Part shown: positions 51,834 to 60,829 of the stretch, piece after piece
Layout: each line of letters begins with the position of its first letter
Position numbering within the stretch: the stretch's first letter is position 1
Source of the DNA: Bacillus mojavensis RO-H-1 = KCTC 3706
Lineage (GTDB): Bacteria; Bacillota; Bacilli; Bacillales; Bacillaceae
Length of the DNA stretch: 64,000 nucleotides
Assembly: GCF_000245335.1 (NCBI RefSeq)
Contig: NZ_JH600279.1
Coordinates: forward strand, 310,001-374,000
Direction of reading: 5' to 3'
Notes under the pieces: generated by a model
Seen by the model: the letters and a program-made list of their open reading frames with translations, nothing else
Databases searched by the model: none
Told to the model about the DNA's origin: nothing
Position numbers and translations under genes: made by a program

Positions 51834-52400
51834 TTACGCAGTCGGAGAAGGAACTCTGGCGGCTGCAAAACGGGTTCTCGGAGTTGCTTGAATGACTCCG
51901 GCGGCAGTACTTCTCATTGCAACTGTCACCGTATCTCCGGCGTTTAACTGAAGAATTTCTGTAATGGCTACGACAGCCGGGAGATTCCCTGCTTGAAATG
52001 TGTTATTTCCGCCTATCACATCTTGATTCACAAGAAATACGACTTCTAAGTTGAAGTCAACAATCGCATTCGTTTGAAACTCAACTGATGCGTTAAGAGA
52101 ATATACGCCTGCTGTTCTCGGTGAAAATGTAGATGTGTTGGGGTTATATTCATTCGCCAAATCAAATTCTACATTTTGAAATAAGACTCCGCTAGCTGCA
52201 TTTGCAGCCACTGACAGATTTGTATTGCTGGTGGCTCTGAAAGCGGAAATAGGCTGGTTCGTATTTGCTGTAGCTGGTGCAAAGCCCTGGTTTTGTTGAG
52301 CGGATGAGGAATTTCCATTTCTTCCTTGCATGACACTTGGGGATAAAAGAGGTTCCGGCCGATCGTTCCTCTTAATCCATTTAGTTGGCCGTGGCGGCAT
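51834..52400 (-). CDS. C1q/TNF-like jelly-roll domain protein, possibly spore-surface
   Basis: 188 residues from the ATG at 52400, after GGGAGG with normal spacing; the frame to 52421 is not needed. N-terminus of about 55 residues is a low-complexity, Pro/Asn/Ser/Gln-rich linker (RPEPLLSPSVMQGRNGNSSS). Residues 55-188 look like a C1q/TNF-type jelly roll: ISAFRATSN, VLFQNVEFDLANEYNP, FSPRTAGVYSLNASVEF, LNAGDTVTVAMRS. This is the fold of exosporium BclA C-termini and related Bacillus surface proteins. No signal peptide, as for many spore coat proteins. Exact family, location and role are unproven. Confidence 0.6.
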   Translation of the reverse strand: MPPRPTKWIKRNDRPEPLLSPSVMQGRNGNSSSAQQNQGFAPATANTNQPISAFRATSNTNLSVAANAASGVLFQNVEFDLANEYNPNTSTFSPRTAGVYSLNASVEFQTNAIVDFNLEVVFLVNQDVIGGNNTFQAGNLPAVVAITEILQLNAGDTVTVAMRSTAAGVIQATPRTRFAAARVPSPTA

Positions 52401-52703
52401 GACTTTTTCCTCCCTATACATTTTCTATCGCTTCTATCATTTGTTTGCTTTCGCAATACATTATTATATTAATCGTTACAGGCTTTGAAACGGTATCTGC
52501 CCCCAAAGCTCACAGAAATAAAAGCAGCTAATCCAAAACAGAATACTGTTTCTATTAAAAGATTTATAAAAAAATATAAGATCCATCCACACTTAAATTG
52601 CCATTACGAGATTCAGCAATGCCAATATCGTTAGGTCGCCCTCTGTTATCTGCCGGTCACCATCATAAAAAAGCCGGAAGACGATTCTCCCGGCCTTTCC
52701 AGC
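52401..52703. other. Intergenic region between the C1q-like gene and arsC
   Basis: It contains the arsC terminator at 52668-52698 and, further on, A/T-rich DNA without a clear promoter for the C1q-like gene. The arsC reading frame stays open for 36 codons after its stop (to 52593), ending with GDRQITEGDLTILALL then NLVMAI. It crosses the terminator and has no start, so it may be chance or a gene remnant. Confidence 0.4.
52668..52698 (-). terminator. Terminator of arsRBC
   Basis: On the minus strand GGCCGGGAGAATCGTCTTCCGG forms a stem followed by CTTTTTTATG, just past the arsC stop. Confidence 0.85.
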
Positions 52704-53123
52704 TTATTTACCTGTTTCCGCAAAACGTTTGAGCCGCTCGCCGATTTCGTCACGAACACGCTGAAAGAACGCCCATTTTTCCGCTTCGGATCCTTCCGCT
52801 TTTGCAGGGTCATCAAAGCCCCAGTGCTCGCGCTTGACGTGAGGCGGCGTCATCGGGCATTTATCAGCCGCGTCTCCGCAAAGCGTCACGACAAGATCAG
52901 CACAGTTTAAAATAGCCGGATCGATGATATCTGATGTTTGGCCGGATATGTCGATCCCCGCTTCCTTCATCGCTTTTACAGCATTCGGATTGAGCCCATG
53001 CGCTTCGATCCCCGCGCTGTATACGTTCCATTTATCTTCTAGATATTGTTTCGCCCAGCCTTCAGCCATTTGGCTGCGGCAGGAGTTGCCCGTGCATAAA
53101 AAGTAGATGGTTTTTTTAGGCAT
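52704..53123 (-). CDS. arsC: Thioredoxin-coupled arsenate reductase ArsC
   Basis: 139 residues. The low-molecular-weight phosphatase-like P-loop CTGNSCRS carries Cys10 and Cys15. The redox pair Cys82 and Cys89 is in [10 protein letters not shown]. It reduces arsenate to arsenite, which ArsB exports. It lies 22 bp after arsB. Confidence 0.93.
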   Translation of the reverse strand: MPKKTIYFLCTGNSCRSQMAEGWAKQYLEDKWNVYSAGIEAHGLNPNAVKAMKEAGIDISGQTSDIIDPAILNCADLVVTLCGDAADKCPMTPPHVKREHWGFDDPAKAEGSEAEKWAFFQRVRDEIGERLKRFAETGK

Positions 53124-53145
53124 GTTTGTTCATCTCCCAAATGTT

Positions 53146-54444
53146 TTAGTGAATGATCAATAACCAGATATAAAGGCCGAATAGAGTCATCAGCAGGGTC
53201 GGAACCGTCAGGATAATCCCTGTTTTCACGTATGTCCCCCAAGAGATTTTCACTCCTTTTTGGGCGAGAACATGAAGCCATAACAGCGTCGCCAGCGACC
53301 CAATCGGCGTGATTTTCGGTCCCAGATCAGAACCGATGACATTTGCATAAATTAAGGCTTCTCTCATTATTCCATGTGTATCTGTACCGGCTATCGCAAT
53401 AGCATCAATCATGACGGTCGGCATGTTATTCATTATCGATGATAAAATAGCCGCGATAAAACCCATTCCAATGGTTCCCGCCAATAGCCCCTGATCTGCG
53501 GCTGTCTGTATAAGGCTGGACAGAAGGTCTGTTAAGCCGGCGTTTCTTAACCCGTACACGACGACATACATCCCAATGGAAAAAAACACAATCGCCCACG
53601 GTGCCCCTTTGACCACCTGCTTCGTATGAACGGCCGGGCTGTTCTTCGCCATAATAAGAAAGAAAACAGCCACCGCACCGGCGATAAAGGATACGGGGAT
53701 GGACCATATCTCGCTTACAAAATAACCGATTAATAACATGCCCAGCACAAGCCAAGACATACGAAACATGTATATATCTTTAATGGCGTCAGCCGGTCTC
53801 TTCACCTGACTGAGATCATAATGTTTCGGAATCCCTTTTCTGAAAAATAAGTATAAAACGAGTATGCTTGCCGCAAGCGAAAAGAGATTCGGGACAATCA
53901 TCCGTGCCGCATATTCAATGAACCCGACGTGAAAGAAATCGGCCGACACGATATTGACCAAATTGCTGACCACAAGCGGAAGCGATGTTGTATCAGCGAT
54001 AAACCCGCTCGCGATAATAAATGGGAACACCAGCTTTTCTTCAAAACTCAAAGCCCGCATCATCGCAAGCACAATTGGCGTTAAAATAAGCGCCGCACCG
54101 TCATTGGCAAAAAACGCCGCCACGACAGCGCCTAAAACGGAAATATAAATAAACATACGCAGGCCGCTTCCTTTAGCCGCCTTCGCCATATGCAAAGCAG
54201 CCCATTCAAAAAAGCCAATGTGGTCTAAAATGAGCGAGATGAGAATGATCGCCACAAACGCCAGAGTGGCATTCCATACAATGCCCGTAACGTCCGCCAC
54301 ATCCTTCACGCTCACAACCCCCGCAAGCAAAGCCAAAACCGCTCCCCCGCAGGCTGGCCAGCCAATAGACAGATGTTTCGGCTGCCAAATAACAAAAATA
54401 AGTGTAAGAATAAAGATCATTGTTGCTAAAACCGCTGAACTCAA
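53146..54444 (-). CDS. arsB: Arsenite efflux pump ArsB
   Basis: 432 residues and about 11-12 membrane helices. It belongs to the ArsB/NhaD-like ion transporter family, not the ACR3 type that I recall for the skin-element ars operon of strain 168. Conserved segments [34 protein letters not shown] and [18 protein letters not shown]. It exports arsenite or antimonite. It starts 11 bp after arsR. Confidence 0.88.
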   Translation of the reverse strand: MSSAVLATMIFILTLIFVIWQPKHLSIGWPACGGAVLALLAGVVSVKDVADVTGIVWNATLAFVAIILISLILDHIGFFEWAALHMAKAAKGSGLRMFIYISVLGAVVAAFFANDGAALILTPIVLAMMRALSFEEKLVFPFIIASGFIADTTSLPLVVSNLVNIVSADFFHVGFIEYAARMIVPNLFSLAASILVLYLFFRKGIPKHYDLSQVKRPADAIKDIYMFRMSWLVLGMLLIGYFVSEIWSIPVSFIAGAVAVFFLIMAKNSPAVHTKQVVKGAPWAIVFFSIGMYVVVYGLRNAGLTDLLSSLIQTAADQGLLAGTIGMGFIAAILSSIMNNMPTVMIDAIAIAGTDTHGIMREALIYANVIGSDLGPKITPIGSLATLLWLHVLAQKGVKISWGTYVKTGIILTVPTLLMTLFGLYIWLLIIH

Positions 54445-54455
54445 ACGAGAACCTC

Positions 54456-54797
54456 CTACTTACAAGAAACTTGAGTTTCTTTTTTCTGAATAGACTGCAA
54501 CACGTCATCATTTGATCTGATGTGACCGAGAATCGATTGAATCAATCCATATTCAGGACAAGCCGAATTAATTGAATAAAACCGCCACTGTCCCTTTTTC
54601 TCTTCATTCACAAATCCAGCCTGTTTCAGCTTCCGCAAATGCTGGCTGATAGCTGGCTGGCTCATGTCAAACATCTCGACAAACTGGCAGACACAGTATG
54701 TTTTTTCCTCCAGCTTCTTCATGATCAAAAGCCTGGTTTGATCATGAAGAAGCTTCAGGCAGCGACTGATTTCAGTAGATGTCAAGGCATGCTTCAT
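54456..54797 (-). CDS. arsR: Arsenic-responsive repressor ArsR
   Basis: 113 residues. ArsR/SmtB winged helix with the CXC metal-binding motif in [12 protein letters not shown] and the recognition helix [18 protein letters not shown]. Arsenite binding to the cysteines releases the protein from DNA. First gene of arsR-B-C, just downstream of a palindromic operator. Its coding sequence holds a perfect 18-bp inverted repeat (54712-54754) within the segment [15 protein letters not shown]. Confidence 0.92.
   Translation of the reverse strand: MKHALTSTEISRCLKLLHDQTRLLIMKKLEEKTYCVCQFVEMFDMSQPAISQHLRKLKQAGFVNEEKKGQWRFYSINSACPEYGLIQSILGHIRSNDDVLQSIQKKETQVSCK
54712..54754. repeat. Perfect 18-bp inverted repeat inside arsR
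   Basis: Arms AGCTTCTTCATGATCAAA (54712-54729) and TTTGATCATGAAGAAGCT (54737-54754) are exact reverse complements around a 7-base loop. It codes for [15 protein letters not shown], so the palindrome is also partly mirrored in the protein. It would form a strong mRNA hairpin or a cruciform. Its purpose is unknown. Confidence 0.9.
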
Positions 54798-54842
54798 GAA
54801 AGCATCAGCTCCCTTCCGCGTTCATTGTATAATCCACTGAAT

Positions 54843-54862
54843 ATATAAGTCAATACTTATAT
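54843..54862. promoter_or_regulatory. ArsR operator upstream of arsRBC
   Basis: ATATAAGT-CAAT-ACTTATAT is a perfect 8-bp inverted repeat with 4-base spacer, about 45 bp upstream of the arsR start. This resembles known ArsR/SmtB operators. Confidence 0.75.
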
Positions 54863-55137
54863 AATAGAAGAAATAGGACCTCCGCTTAAAAATTTTTTTT
54901 ACGGAAATGGCTTTATTTATACTGTCACATATTGTGAATGATTTATGAATTTACATTTCTTTATCACTTTTGTGTTGTTCTGATAGGCTTGATAAAAAGG
55001 AACTTTATGCCCATGCGAAAGCTTGTGATAACCTATAGAAGATGTAAAGAAATAATCAGCCTGATTAGTCCATAAGACCTGTACTCTTAAAATCTTTTTA
55101 TTCATTTTCTATCAAACAAAAGAGGAAAATAGACCCG
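54863..55137. other. A/T-rich gap upstream of sacB
   Basis: No convincing gene. It holds a minus-strand 62-codon frame (55105-54917) with no ribosome site and a plus-strand 22-codon frame (55007-55075) after AAAAAGGAAC. The latter's ribosome site and first codons ATGCCCATG resemble the sacB upstream region I recall from strain 168, where the frame ends sooner, so coding is not conserved. Confidence 0.5.
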
Positions 55138-55166
55138 TTGAAATAAGGTCCAGTGTCTAATAGAAT
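55138..55166 (+). promoter_or_regulatory. Constitutive-type sigma-A promoter of sacB
   Basis: TTGAAA (55138-55143) and TAGAAT (55161-55166), 17-bp spacing. Immediately upstream of the antiterminator leader. Confidence 0.8.
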
Positions 55167-55189
55167 AATGTCGAAAAGTAAATTACGCA

Positions 55190-55286
55190 GGTTTGTTACT
55201 GATAAAGCAGGCAAGACCTAAAATGTGTTAAGGGCAAAGTGTATTCTTTGGCGTCACCCCTTTACATATTTTAGGTCTTTTTTTAT
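55190..55286 (+). promoter_or_regulatory. sacB leader: SacY-type antiterminator (RAT) and overlapping terminator
   Basis: The ribonucleic antiterminator spans 55190-55218 (GGTTTGTTACTG ... GGCAAGACC). It overlaps the 5' arm of a terminator (GACCTAAAATGTG at 55215 onward, paired with CATATTTTAGGTC then TTTTTTT). SacY and related BglG-type proteins, activated by sucrose, stabilise the RAT hairpin and permit sacB transcription. Sequence differs at several bases from strain 168 as remembered. Confidence 0.9.
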
Positions 55287-55370
55287 TGCACGTAACCGAC
55301 TTGCCACTCAACAGGAGGGCTGGAAGAAAGCAGACAGCTAACACAGTACATAAAAAAGGAGACATGAACG

Positions 55371-56792
55371 ATGAACATCAAAAAGTTTGCCAAACAGGCA
55401 ACAGCATTAACCTTTACAACCGCACTGCTGGCAGGAGGCGCGACTCAAGCGTTTGCGAAAGAAGCAGATCACAAACCGTATAAAGAGACATACGGCATTT
55501 CCCATATTACCCGCCACGACATGCTGCAAATCCCTGAACAGCAAAAGAATGAAAAATATCAGGTGCCTGAATTTGACCAATCAAAGATTAAAAACATCTC
55601 TTCCGCAAAAGGTTTGGACGTGTGGGACAGCTGGCCATTGCAAAACGCGGACGGCACAGTCGCAAACTATCACGGCTATCACATTGTCTTTGCATTAGCC
55701 GGAGACCCTAAAAACGCGGATGACACATCAATTTACATGTTCTATCAAAAAGTTGGCGAGACTTCCATTGACAGCTGGAAAAACGCAGGCCGTGTCTTTA
55801 AAGACAGTGACAAGTTTGACGCAAATGATCCCATCTTAAAAGATCAAACACAAGAATGGTCAGGATCAGCTACATTTACATCTGATGGCAAAATCCGTTT
55901 ATTCTACACTGACTTTTCCGGTAAACATTACGGCAAACAAACACTGACAACTGCGCAGGTTAACGTGTCAACTTCAGACAGTTCTCTTACGATTAACGGT
56001 GTAGAAGATCACAAATCAATTTTTGACGGGGACGGCAAAACGTATCAAAATGTTCAACAGTTCATTGATGAGGGCAACTATAGTTCAGGCGATAACCATA
56101 CGCTGAGAGATCCTCACTATGTGGAAGATCACGGCCGCAAATACCTAGTATTTGAAGCAAACACAGGAACTGAAGACGGCTACCAAGGCGAAGAATCTTT
56201 ATTTAACAAAGCTTATTATGGCAAAAGCTCATCATTCTTCCGTCAAGAAAGTCAAAAACTTCTGCAAAGCGATAAGAAACGCACTGCAGAATTAGCTAAC
56301 GGCGCACTTGGCATTATTGAGCTTAACGATGACTACACATTGAAGAAAGTCATGAAGCCGCTGATCACGTCTAACACAGTGACTGACGAAATCGAACGTG
56401 CAAATGTCTTCAAAATGAACGGCAAATGGTATCTGTTCACTGACTCTAGAGGATCAAAAATGACAATCGACGGCATTACGTCTAACGATATTTACATGCT
56501 GGGTTATGTTTCCAACTCCTTAACAGGCCCGTACAAGCCGCTGAACAAAACCGGCCTTGTGCTGAAAATGGATCTTGATCCTAACGACGTGACCTTTACT
56601 TACTCACACTTTGCCGTACCGCAAGCTGAAGGTAACAATGTCGTTATTACAAGCTACATGACAAACAGAGGCTTCTATGCAGACAAGCAGGCAACGTTCG
56701 CGCCAAGCTTCTTATTGAACATCAAAGGCAAAAAGACATCTGTTGTGAAAAACAGCATCCTTGAACAAGGCCAACTAACAGTTAACAAATAA
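55371..56792 (+). CDS. sacB: Secreted levansucrase SacB
   Basis: 473 residues, ATG after AAAAAGGAG. Signal peptide residues 1-29, cleaved after TQAFA. GH68 five-bladed propeller with nucleophile Asp86 in VWDSWP, transition-state Asp247 in LRDPHY and acid/base Glu342 in DEIERAN. It splits sucrose and polymerises fructose into levan, with some hydrolysis. It differs from my memory of strain 168 at several positions (for example EADHKP after the signal). The leader responds to sucrose. Confidence 0.96.
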   Translation: MNIKKFAKQATALTFTTALLAGGATQAFAKEADHKPYKETYGISHITRHDMLQIPEQQKNEKYQVPEFDQSKIKNISSAKGLDVWDSWPLQNADGTVANYHGYHIVFALAGDPKNADDTSIYMFYQKVGETSIDSWKNAGRVFKDSDKFDANDPILKDQTQEWSGSATFTSDGKIRLFYTDFSGKHYGKQTLTTAQVNVSTSDSSLTINGVEDHKSIFDGDGKTYQNVQQFIDEGNYSSGDNHTLRDPHYVEDHGRKYLVFEANTGTEDGYQGEESLFNKAYYGKSSSFFRQESQKLLQSDKKRTAELANGALGIIELNDDYTLKKVMKPLITSNTVTDEIERANVFKMNGKWYLFTDSRGSKMTIDGITSNDIYMLGYVSNSLTGPYKPLNKTGLVLKMDLDPNDVTFTYSHFAVPQAEGNNVVITSYMTNRGFYADKQATFAPSFLLNIKGKKTSVVKNSILEQGQLTVNK

Positions 56793-56798
56793 ACGCAA

Positions 56799-56835
56799 AA
56801 GAAAATGCCGATACCCTATTGGCATTTTCTTTTAT
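56799..56835 (+). terminator. Terminator after sacB
   Basis: AAAAGAAAATGCC pairs with GGCATTTTCTTTT, followed by T-rich DNA; partial readthrough into levB is possible. Confidence 0.8.
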
Positions 56836-56868
56836 TTCTTTATTAAAATCTAAAGCGGAGAAACCGAA

Positions 56869-58419
56869 ATGACATATAAAAAAACATGCAAATGGTCAGC
56901 GGTATTCCTTATCTTTTTAGGAATCCTTTTGTTTATAGACCTATGGCCAAAAGAGGAACCAGTCAAAAAATCAAAATCAACCCATAAGCCGGACTACCGG
57001 GCGGCATATCATTTTACGGCTCCTGACAAATGGAAAAACGACCCACAAAAACCCATCTATTTCGATGGAGAGTATCATTACTATTATCTGTATAACGGGG
57101 ATTATCCAAACGGCAACGGCACGGAATGGCGGCATGCCGTATCAGAGGATTTGGTGCATTGGACAGATGAAGGCGTGGCGATTCCCAAATACACAAATCC
57201 AAACGGCGACATCTGGACCGGATCATTCGTCATCGATAAAGAAAATACAGCCGGCTTTGGCAAAAATGCACTTGTCGCCATTGTGACTCAGCCTTCAGCC
57301 AAAGACAAAAAGCAGGAGCAGCATTTATGGTACAGCACAGACAAAGGGAAAACATTTAAGCCCTACACTGCTGATCCCATTATGCCCAATCCGGGGACAA
57401 ATGATTTCAGAGACCCTAAAGTCATATGGGATGATCAGGATCATAAATGGGTAATGGTCATGGCCGAAGGAACAAAAATCGGCTTTTATGAATCCGATAA
57501 TTTAAAGGATTGGCAGTACACAAGCGGTTTTATTACGAAGCAGGCAGGCATGATCGAATGCCCCGACCTATACATGATGCGGGCAAGTGACGGGACGACG
57601 AAGTGGATTCTCGGCGCAAGCGCAAACGGGAAACCGTGGGGCAAACCCAATACGTACGCCTACTGGACCGGAGGCTTTGACGGAAAAGAATTTTCTGCGG
57701 ATCAAACCGAACCCCAATGGCTTGATTACGGATTTGACTGGTACGGGGGCGTAACGTTTGAGGACGGGAAAGACACAGATCAATTGAATAAGCGTTACGC
57801 GCTGGCTTGGATGAATAATTGGGATTACGCGAATAACACGCCGACCCGAAAAAATGGCTTTAACGGCACAGACTCAATCGTGCGTGAAATCCGGCTCCAG
57901 CAGCAGGACGGCACATACAGCCTCGTCTCACAGCCTGTCGAAGCATTGCAGCAGCTTTCCGCTTCCACTGACGAAGTGAAAGAACTGAGTGTCAGCGGCT
58001 CCAAAACCCTGTCCATAACAGGCGATACGTATCAGCTGGATATGGATCTTTCTTGGTCAGACATGAAAAACGCCGGCGTCCGGCTGAGAGAATCGGCAGA
58101 CAAAAAACGCCATATTGATGTCGGCATATTTGCTGAAGGCGGCTATGCGTATGTCAACAGAGCTTTCACAGACCAGCCTGATAAAAGCAAAAGGTTCGTT
58201 GAAAGCAAAGCGCCCTATGACAGCAGCAAACAAAATTTGCACTTAAAAATACTCGTTGATAAAACAACGATAGAAGTGTTTGTCGGTGACGGGAAAACCG
58301 TTTTCTCAAATGAAGTGTTCCCAAAATCCGAGGATAAAGGCATTACTCTTTTTTCTGAAGGCGGCTCAGCTTCCTTTAAGAATATAAAAGTGAAACATTT
58401 TGATACGATTCATCAATAA
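56869..58419 (+). CDS. levB: Levan endo-hydrolase LevB (GH32)
   Basis: 516 residues. An N-terminal membrane anchor or uncleaved signal (residues about 10-28, VFLIFLGILLFIDLW), then a GH32 propeller with the nucleophile Asp in DKWKNDPQKP, FRDPKV and acid/base Glu in MIECPDLYM. A C-terminal beta-sandwich completes the family layout. It degrades levan to short fructo-oligosaccharides, mainly levanbiose. Cotranscribed with sacB at least in part; 77 bp gap. Confidence 0.92.
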   Translation: MTYKKTCKWSAVFLIFLGILLFIDLWPKEEPVKKSKSTHKPDYRAAYHFTAPDKWKNDPQKPIYFDGEYHYYYLYNGDYPNGNGTEWRHAVSEDLVHWTDEGVAIPKYTNPNGDIWTGSFVIDKENTAGFGKNALVAIVTQPSAKDKKQEQHLWYSTDKGKTFKPYTADPIMPNPGTNDFRDPKVIWDDQDHKWVMVMAEGTKIGFYESDNLKDWQYTSGFITKQAGMIECPDLYMMRASDGTTKWILGASANGKPWGKPNTYAYWTGGFDGKEFSADQTEPQWLDYGFDWYGGVTFEDGKDTDQLNKRYALAWMNNWDYANNTPTRKNGFNGTDSIVREIRLQQQDGTYSLVSQPVEALQQLSASTDEVKELSVSGSKTLSITGDTYQLDMDLSWSDMKNAGVRLRESADKKRHIDVGIFAEGGYAYVNRAFTDQPDKSKRFVESKAPYDSSKQNLHLKILVDKTTIEVFVGDGKTVFSNEVFPKSEDKGITLFSEGGSASFKNIKVKHFDTIHQ

Positions 58420-58453
58420 AAACAGATGCAGCGCTTGCTGCATCTGTTTTTAT
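58420..58453 (+). terminator. Terminator after levB
   Basis: AAAACAGATGCAGC-GCTT-GCTGCATCTGTTTTTATT, immediately past the levB stop. Confidence 0.88.
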
Positions 58454-58545
58454 TGTGAGAGCCGAAAGCAATCAGCAGGTGCGTATTGTCTGTTTCATAT
58501 TGGGCATTGTAAGAAATATAAGGCTTGTTTCTAAGGAGGAAGCGG

Positions 58546-60108
58546 ATGTCTAAACAAGGAAATTTTCAAAAATCGATGTCTCTGTTTGATCTGATTTTGA
58601 TCGGGATGGGAGCTATCTTTGGATCAGCATGGCTGTTCGCTGTCAGTAATGTCGCTTCAAAAGCAGGACCCTCCGGCGCTTTTTCCTGGATTATGGGAGG
58701 AGCCATTATTCTGTTAATCGGACTGGTGTACGCGGAGCTCGGAGCCGCTTTACCCCGCACTGGAGGCATCATCAGGTATCCCGTTTATTCACACGGCCAT
58801 CTGGTCGGCTATTTAATTTCATTTGTCACAATTGTCGCTTACACAAGCCTGATTTCGATTGAAGTCACAGCTGTCCGGCAATATGTGGCCTATTGGTTTC
58901 CGGGCCTGACCAAAGAGGGCTCTGACTCCCCGACTATCGCAGGCTGGATTTTGCAGTTTGCCTTGCTCTGCTTGTTTTTCCTGCTGAATTATTGGAGCGT
59001 CAAAACCTTTGCTAAGGCCAATTTCATTATTTCTATTTTTAAATATATCGTTCCGGTCACGATCATTATTGTGCTAATTTTCCATTTTCAGCCAGGGAAC
59101 TTATCGGTTGAAGGGTTTGCGCCTTTTGGTTTTACAGGCATACAGGCCGCCATTTCGACCGGGGGTGTCATGTTTGCGTATCTCGGGCTGCACCCTATCG
59201 TATCTGTTGCCGGCGAGGTGCAAAACCCGAAGCGTAACATCCCAATCGCATTAATTATCTGTATTATCGTTTCCACCATCATTTATACTGTTTTGCAAGT
59301 TACCTTTATCGGTGCGATTCCGACAGAAACGCTGAAAAACGGTTGGCCGGCAATCGGCCGTGAGTTTTCATTGCCGTTTAAAGATATTGCGGTCATGCTT
59401 GGTTTAGGATGGCTTGCAACGCTTGTCATTCTGGATGCGATCCTGTCCCCCGGAGGAAATGGGAATATATTTATGAATACGACGTCTCGTCTCGTTTACG
59501 CCTGGGCACGGAACGGCACGTTATTCCGTGTATTTTCAAAGGTCAATCAAGAAACCGGTACCCCCCGGGCGTCTCTATGGCTTTCGTTCGGTCTCTCGAT
59601 ATTCTGGACGCTTCCCTTTCCTTCATGGAACGCGCTCGTCAATGTTTGTTCTGTTGCCTTAATCCTTTCTTATGCGATTGCGCCGATTTCTTCAGCCGCA
59701 CTGAGAGTAAATGCGAAGGACTTAAACAGGCCATTTTATTTAAAAGGAATGAGCATTATCGGGCCGCTTTCATTTATATTTACGGCGTTTATTGTGTACT
59801 GGTCAGGATGGACAACCGTTTCCTGGCTTCTCGGCTCACAGCTCGTCATGTTTTTGATCTATCTCTGCTTCAGCAAATACGCGCCTAAAGAAGATGTAAG
59901 CCTTGCCCAGCAGCTGAAATCAGCCTGGTGGCTCGTCGGATTTTATGTCATGATGCTGATTTTTTCCTATATCGGCTCTTTCGGGCATGGCCTAGGCATG
60001 ATCAGCAATCCCGTCGATCTCATATTGGTTGCTGTCGGCTCGCTTGCGATTTATTATTGGGCAAAGTATACTGGGCTCCCGAAAGCCGCGATTGATTATG
60101 ATAAATAA
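58546..60108 (+). CDS. yveA: Aspartate/proton symporter-like permease YveA (APC superfamily)
   Basis: 520 residues from the ATG at 58546, after AAGGAGG; an in-frame start at 58525 lacks one. About 12 membrane helices; the APC motif MGAIFGSAWLFAVS near residue 25 is visible. YveA in B. subtilis is reported as an L-aspartate uptake system; specificity is not readable here. Single gene with its own terminator. Confidence 0.88.
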   Translation: MSKQGNFQKSMSLFDLILIGMGAIFGSAWLFAVSNVASKAGPSGAFSWIMGGAIILLIGLVYAELGAALPRTGGIIRYPVYSHGHLVGYLISFVTIVAYTSLISIEVTAVRQYVAYWFPGLTKEGSDSPTIAGWILQFALLCLFFLLNYWSVKTFAKANFIISIFKYIVPVTIIIVLIFHFQPGNLSVEGFAPFGFTGIQAAISTGGVMFAYLGLHPIVSVAGEVQNPKRNIPIALIICIIVSTIIYTVLQVTFIGAIPTETLKNGWPAIGREFSLPFKDIAVMLGLGWLATLVILDAILSPGGNGNIFMNTTSRLVYAWARNGTLFRVFSKVNQETGTPRASLWLSFGLSIFWTLPFPSWNALVNVCSVALILSYAIAPISSAALRVNAKDLNRPFYLKGMSIIGPLSFIFTAFIVYWSGWTTVSWLLGSQLVMFLIYLCFSKYAPKEDVSLAQQLKSAWWLVGFYVMMLIFSYIGSFGHGLGMISNPVDLILVAVGSLAIYYWAKYTGLPKAAIDYDK

Positions 60109-60137
60109 AGAAGCAGGAGTTTCTCTTGCTTCTTTTT
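60106..60137. terminator. Terminator after yveA
   Basis: AAAGAAGCAGG-AGTTT-CTCTTGCTTCTTTTTT immediately after the stop codon. Confidence 0.85.
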
Positions 60138-60170
60138 TGCTTTACAAACACCCATCATTCGAGATAAAAT

Positions 60171-60188
60171 GAATGATAGTCAGTCATT
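60171..60188. promoter_or_regulatory. Putative YvdT operator upstream of yvdT
   Basis: GAATGATAGTCAGTCATT. The reverse complement, AATGACTGAC-TA-TCATTC, matches the site before yvdS at 60830-60847 in 16 of 18 positions. The two copies are in opposite orientation, each just upstream of a ribosome site. Confidence 0.7.
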
Positions 60189-60204
60189 ATAGGAGGTGCT
60201 CCTC

Positions 60205-60789
60205 ATGCCAAAACAAACATCAGGAAAATATGAAAAGATTCTGCAGGCGGCAATTGAAGTCATTTCTGAAAAGGGACTCGATAAGGCCTCCATCTCAGAT
60301 ATCGTAAAAAAAGCCGGGACTGCCCAAGGAACGTTTTATTTATATTTTTCATCCAAAAATGCTTTGATTCCGGCCATAGCGGAAAACCTTCTCACTCACA
60401 CGCTAGAGCAAATCAAAGGAAGACTGAATGGCGAGGAAGATTTTTGGACCGTCTTACAAACCTTAATTGATGAGACGTTTCACATCACAGAGCGCCATAA
60501 AGATATTATTGTCCTCTGCTACTCGGGGCTTGCCATCGACCATTCCATGGAAAAATGGGAGACCATTTATCAGCCTTATTATTCCTGGCTGGAGAACATC
60601 ATTAATATGGCGGTTGAAAACCAAGATGTGATTGAAGGCATCAATGCAAAGTGGACGGCAAGAACCATCATCAATTTAGTTGAGAACACAGCAGAACGGT
60701 TTTATATCGGGTTTGAACAGGATGAGCATCTTGAAGTATCTAAAAAAGAAATTTTTACATTCTTAAAACGGAGCTTAGGTAAAGCTTAA
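60205..60789 (+). CDS. yvdT: TetR-family regulator YvdT
   Basis: 194 residues from the ATG at 60205; an earlier GTG overlaps the ribosome site AGGAGGTG. Residues 10-55 are a TetR helix-turn-helix (SISDIVKKAGTAQGTFYLYFSSK), the rest a helical ligand-binding domain. It likely represses itself and the following SMR pair yvdS-yvdR; the ligand is unknown. The identical operator motif at both promoters supports this. Confidence 0.88.
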   Translation: MPKQTSGKYEKILQAAIEVISEKGLDKASISDIVKKAGTAQGTFYLYFSSKNALIPAIAENLLTHTLEQIKGRLNGEEDFWTVLQTLIDETFHITERHKDIIVLCYSGLAIDHSMEKWETIYQPYYSWLENIINMAVENQDVIEGINAKWTARTIINLVENTAERFYIGFEQDEHLEVSKKEIFTFLKRSLGKA

Positions 60790-60822
60790 AAAATGACTGG
60801 GTGACACCGCTCATTTTTTAAT
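60789..60822 (+). terminator. Weak terminator after yvdT
   Basis: AAAAAATGA...TCATTTTTT with inner GGTG-A-CACC on the plus strand, right after the yvdT stop. It may only attenuate readthrough into yvdS. Confidence 0.6.
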
Positions 60823-60829
60823 ATCCAAA

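Noticed and set aside
55007-55075. 22-codon plus-strand frame with good ribosome site
   Set aside because: In strain 168 as remembered the frame ends after seven codons, so coding is not conserved; kept only as a note.
54917-55105. 62-codon minus-strand frame upstream of sacB
   Set aside because: No ribosome site, no recognised family, and the DNA matches the non-coding sacB upstream region.
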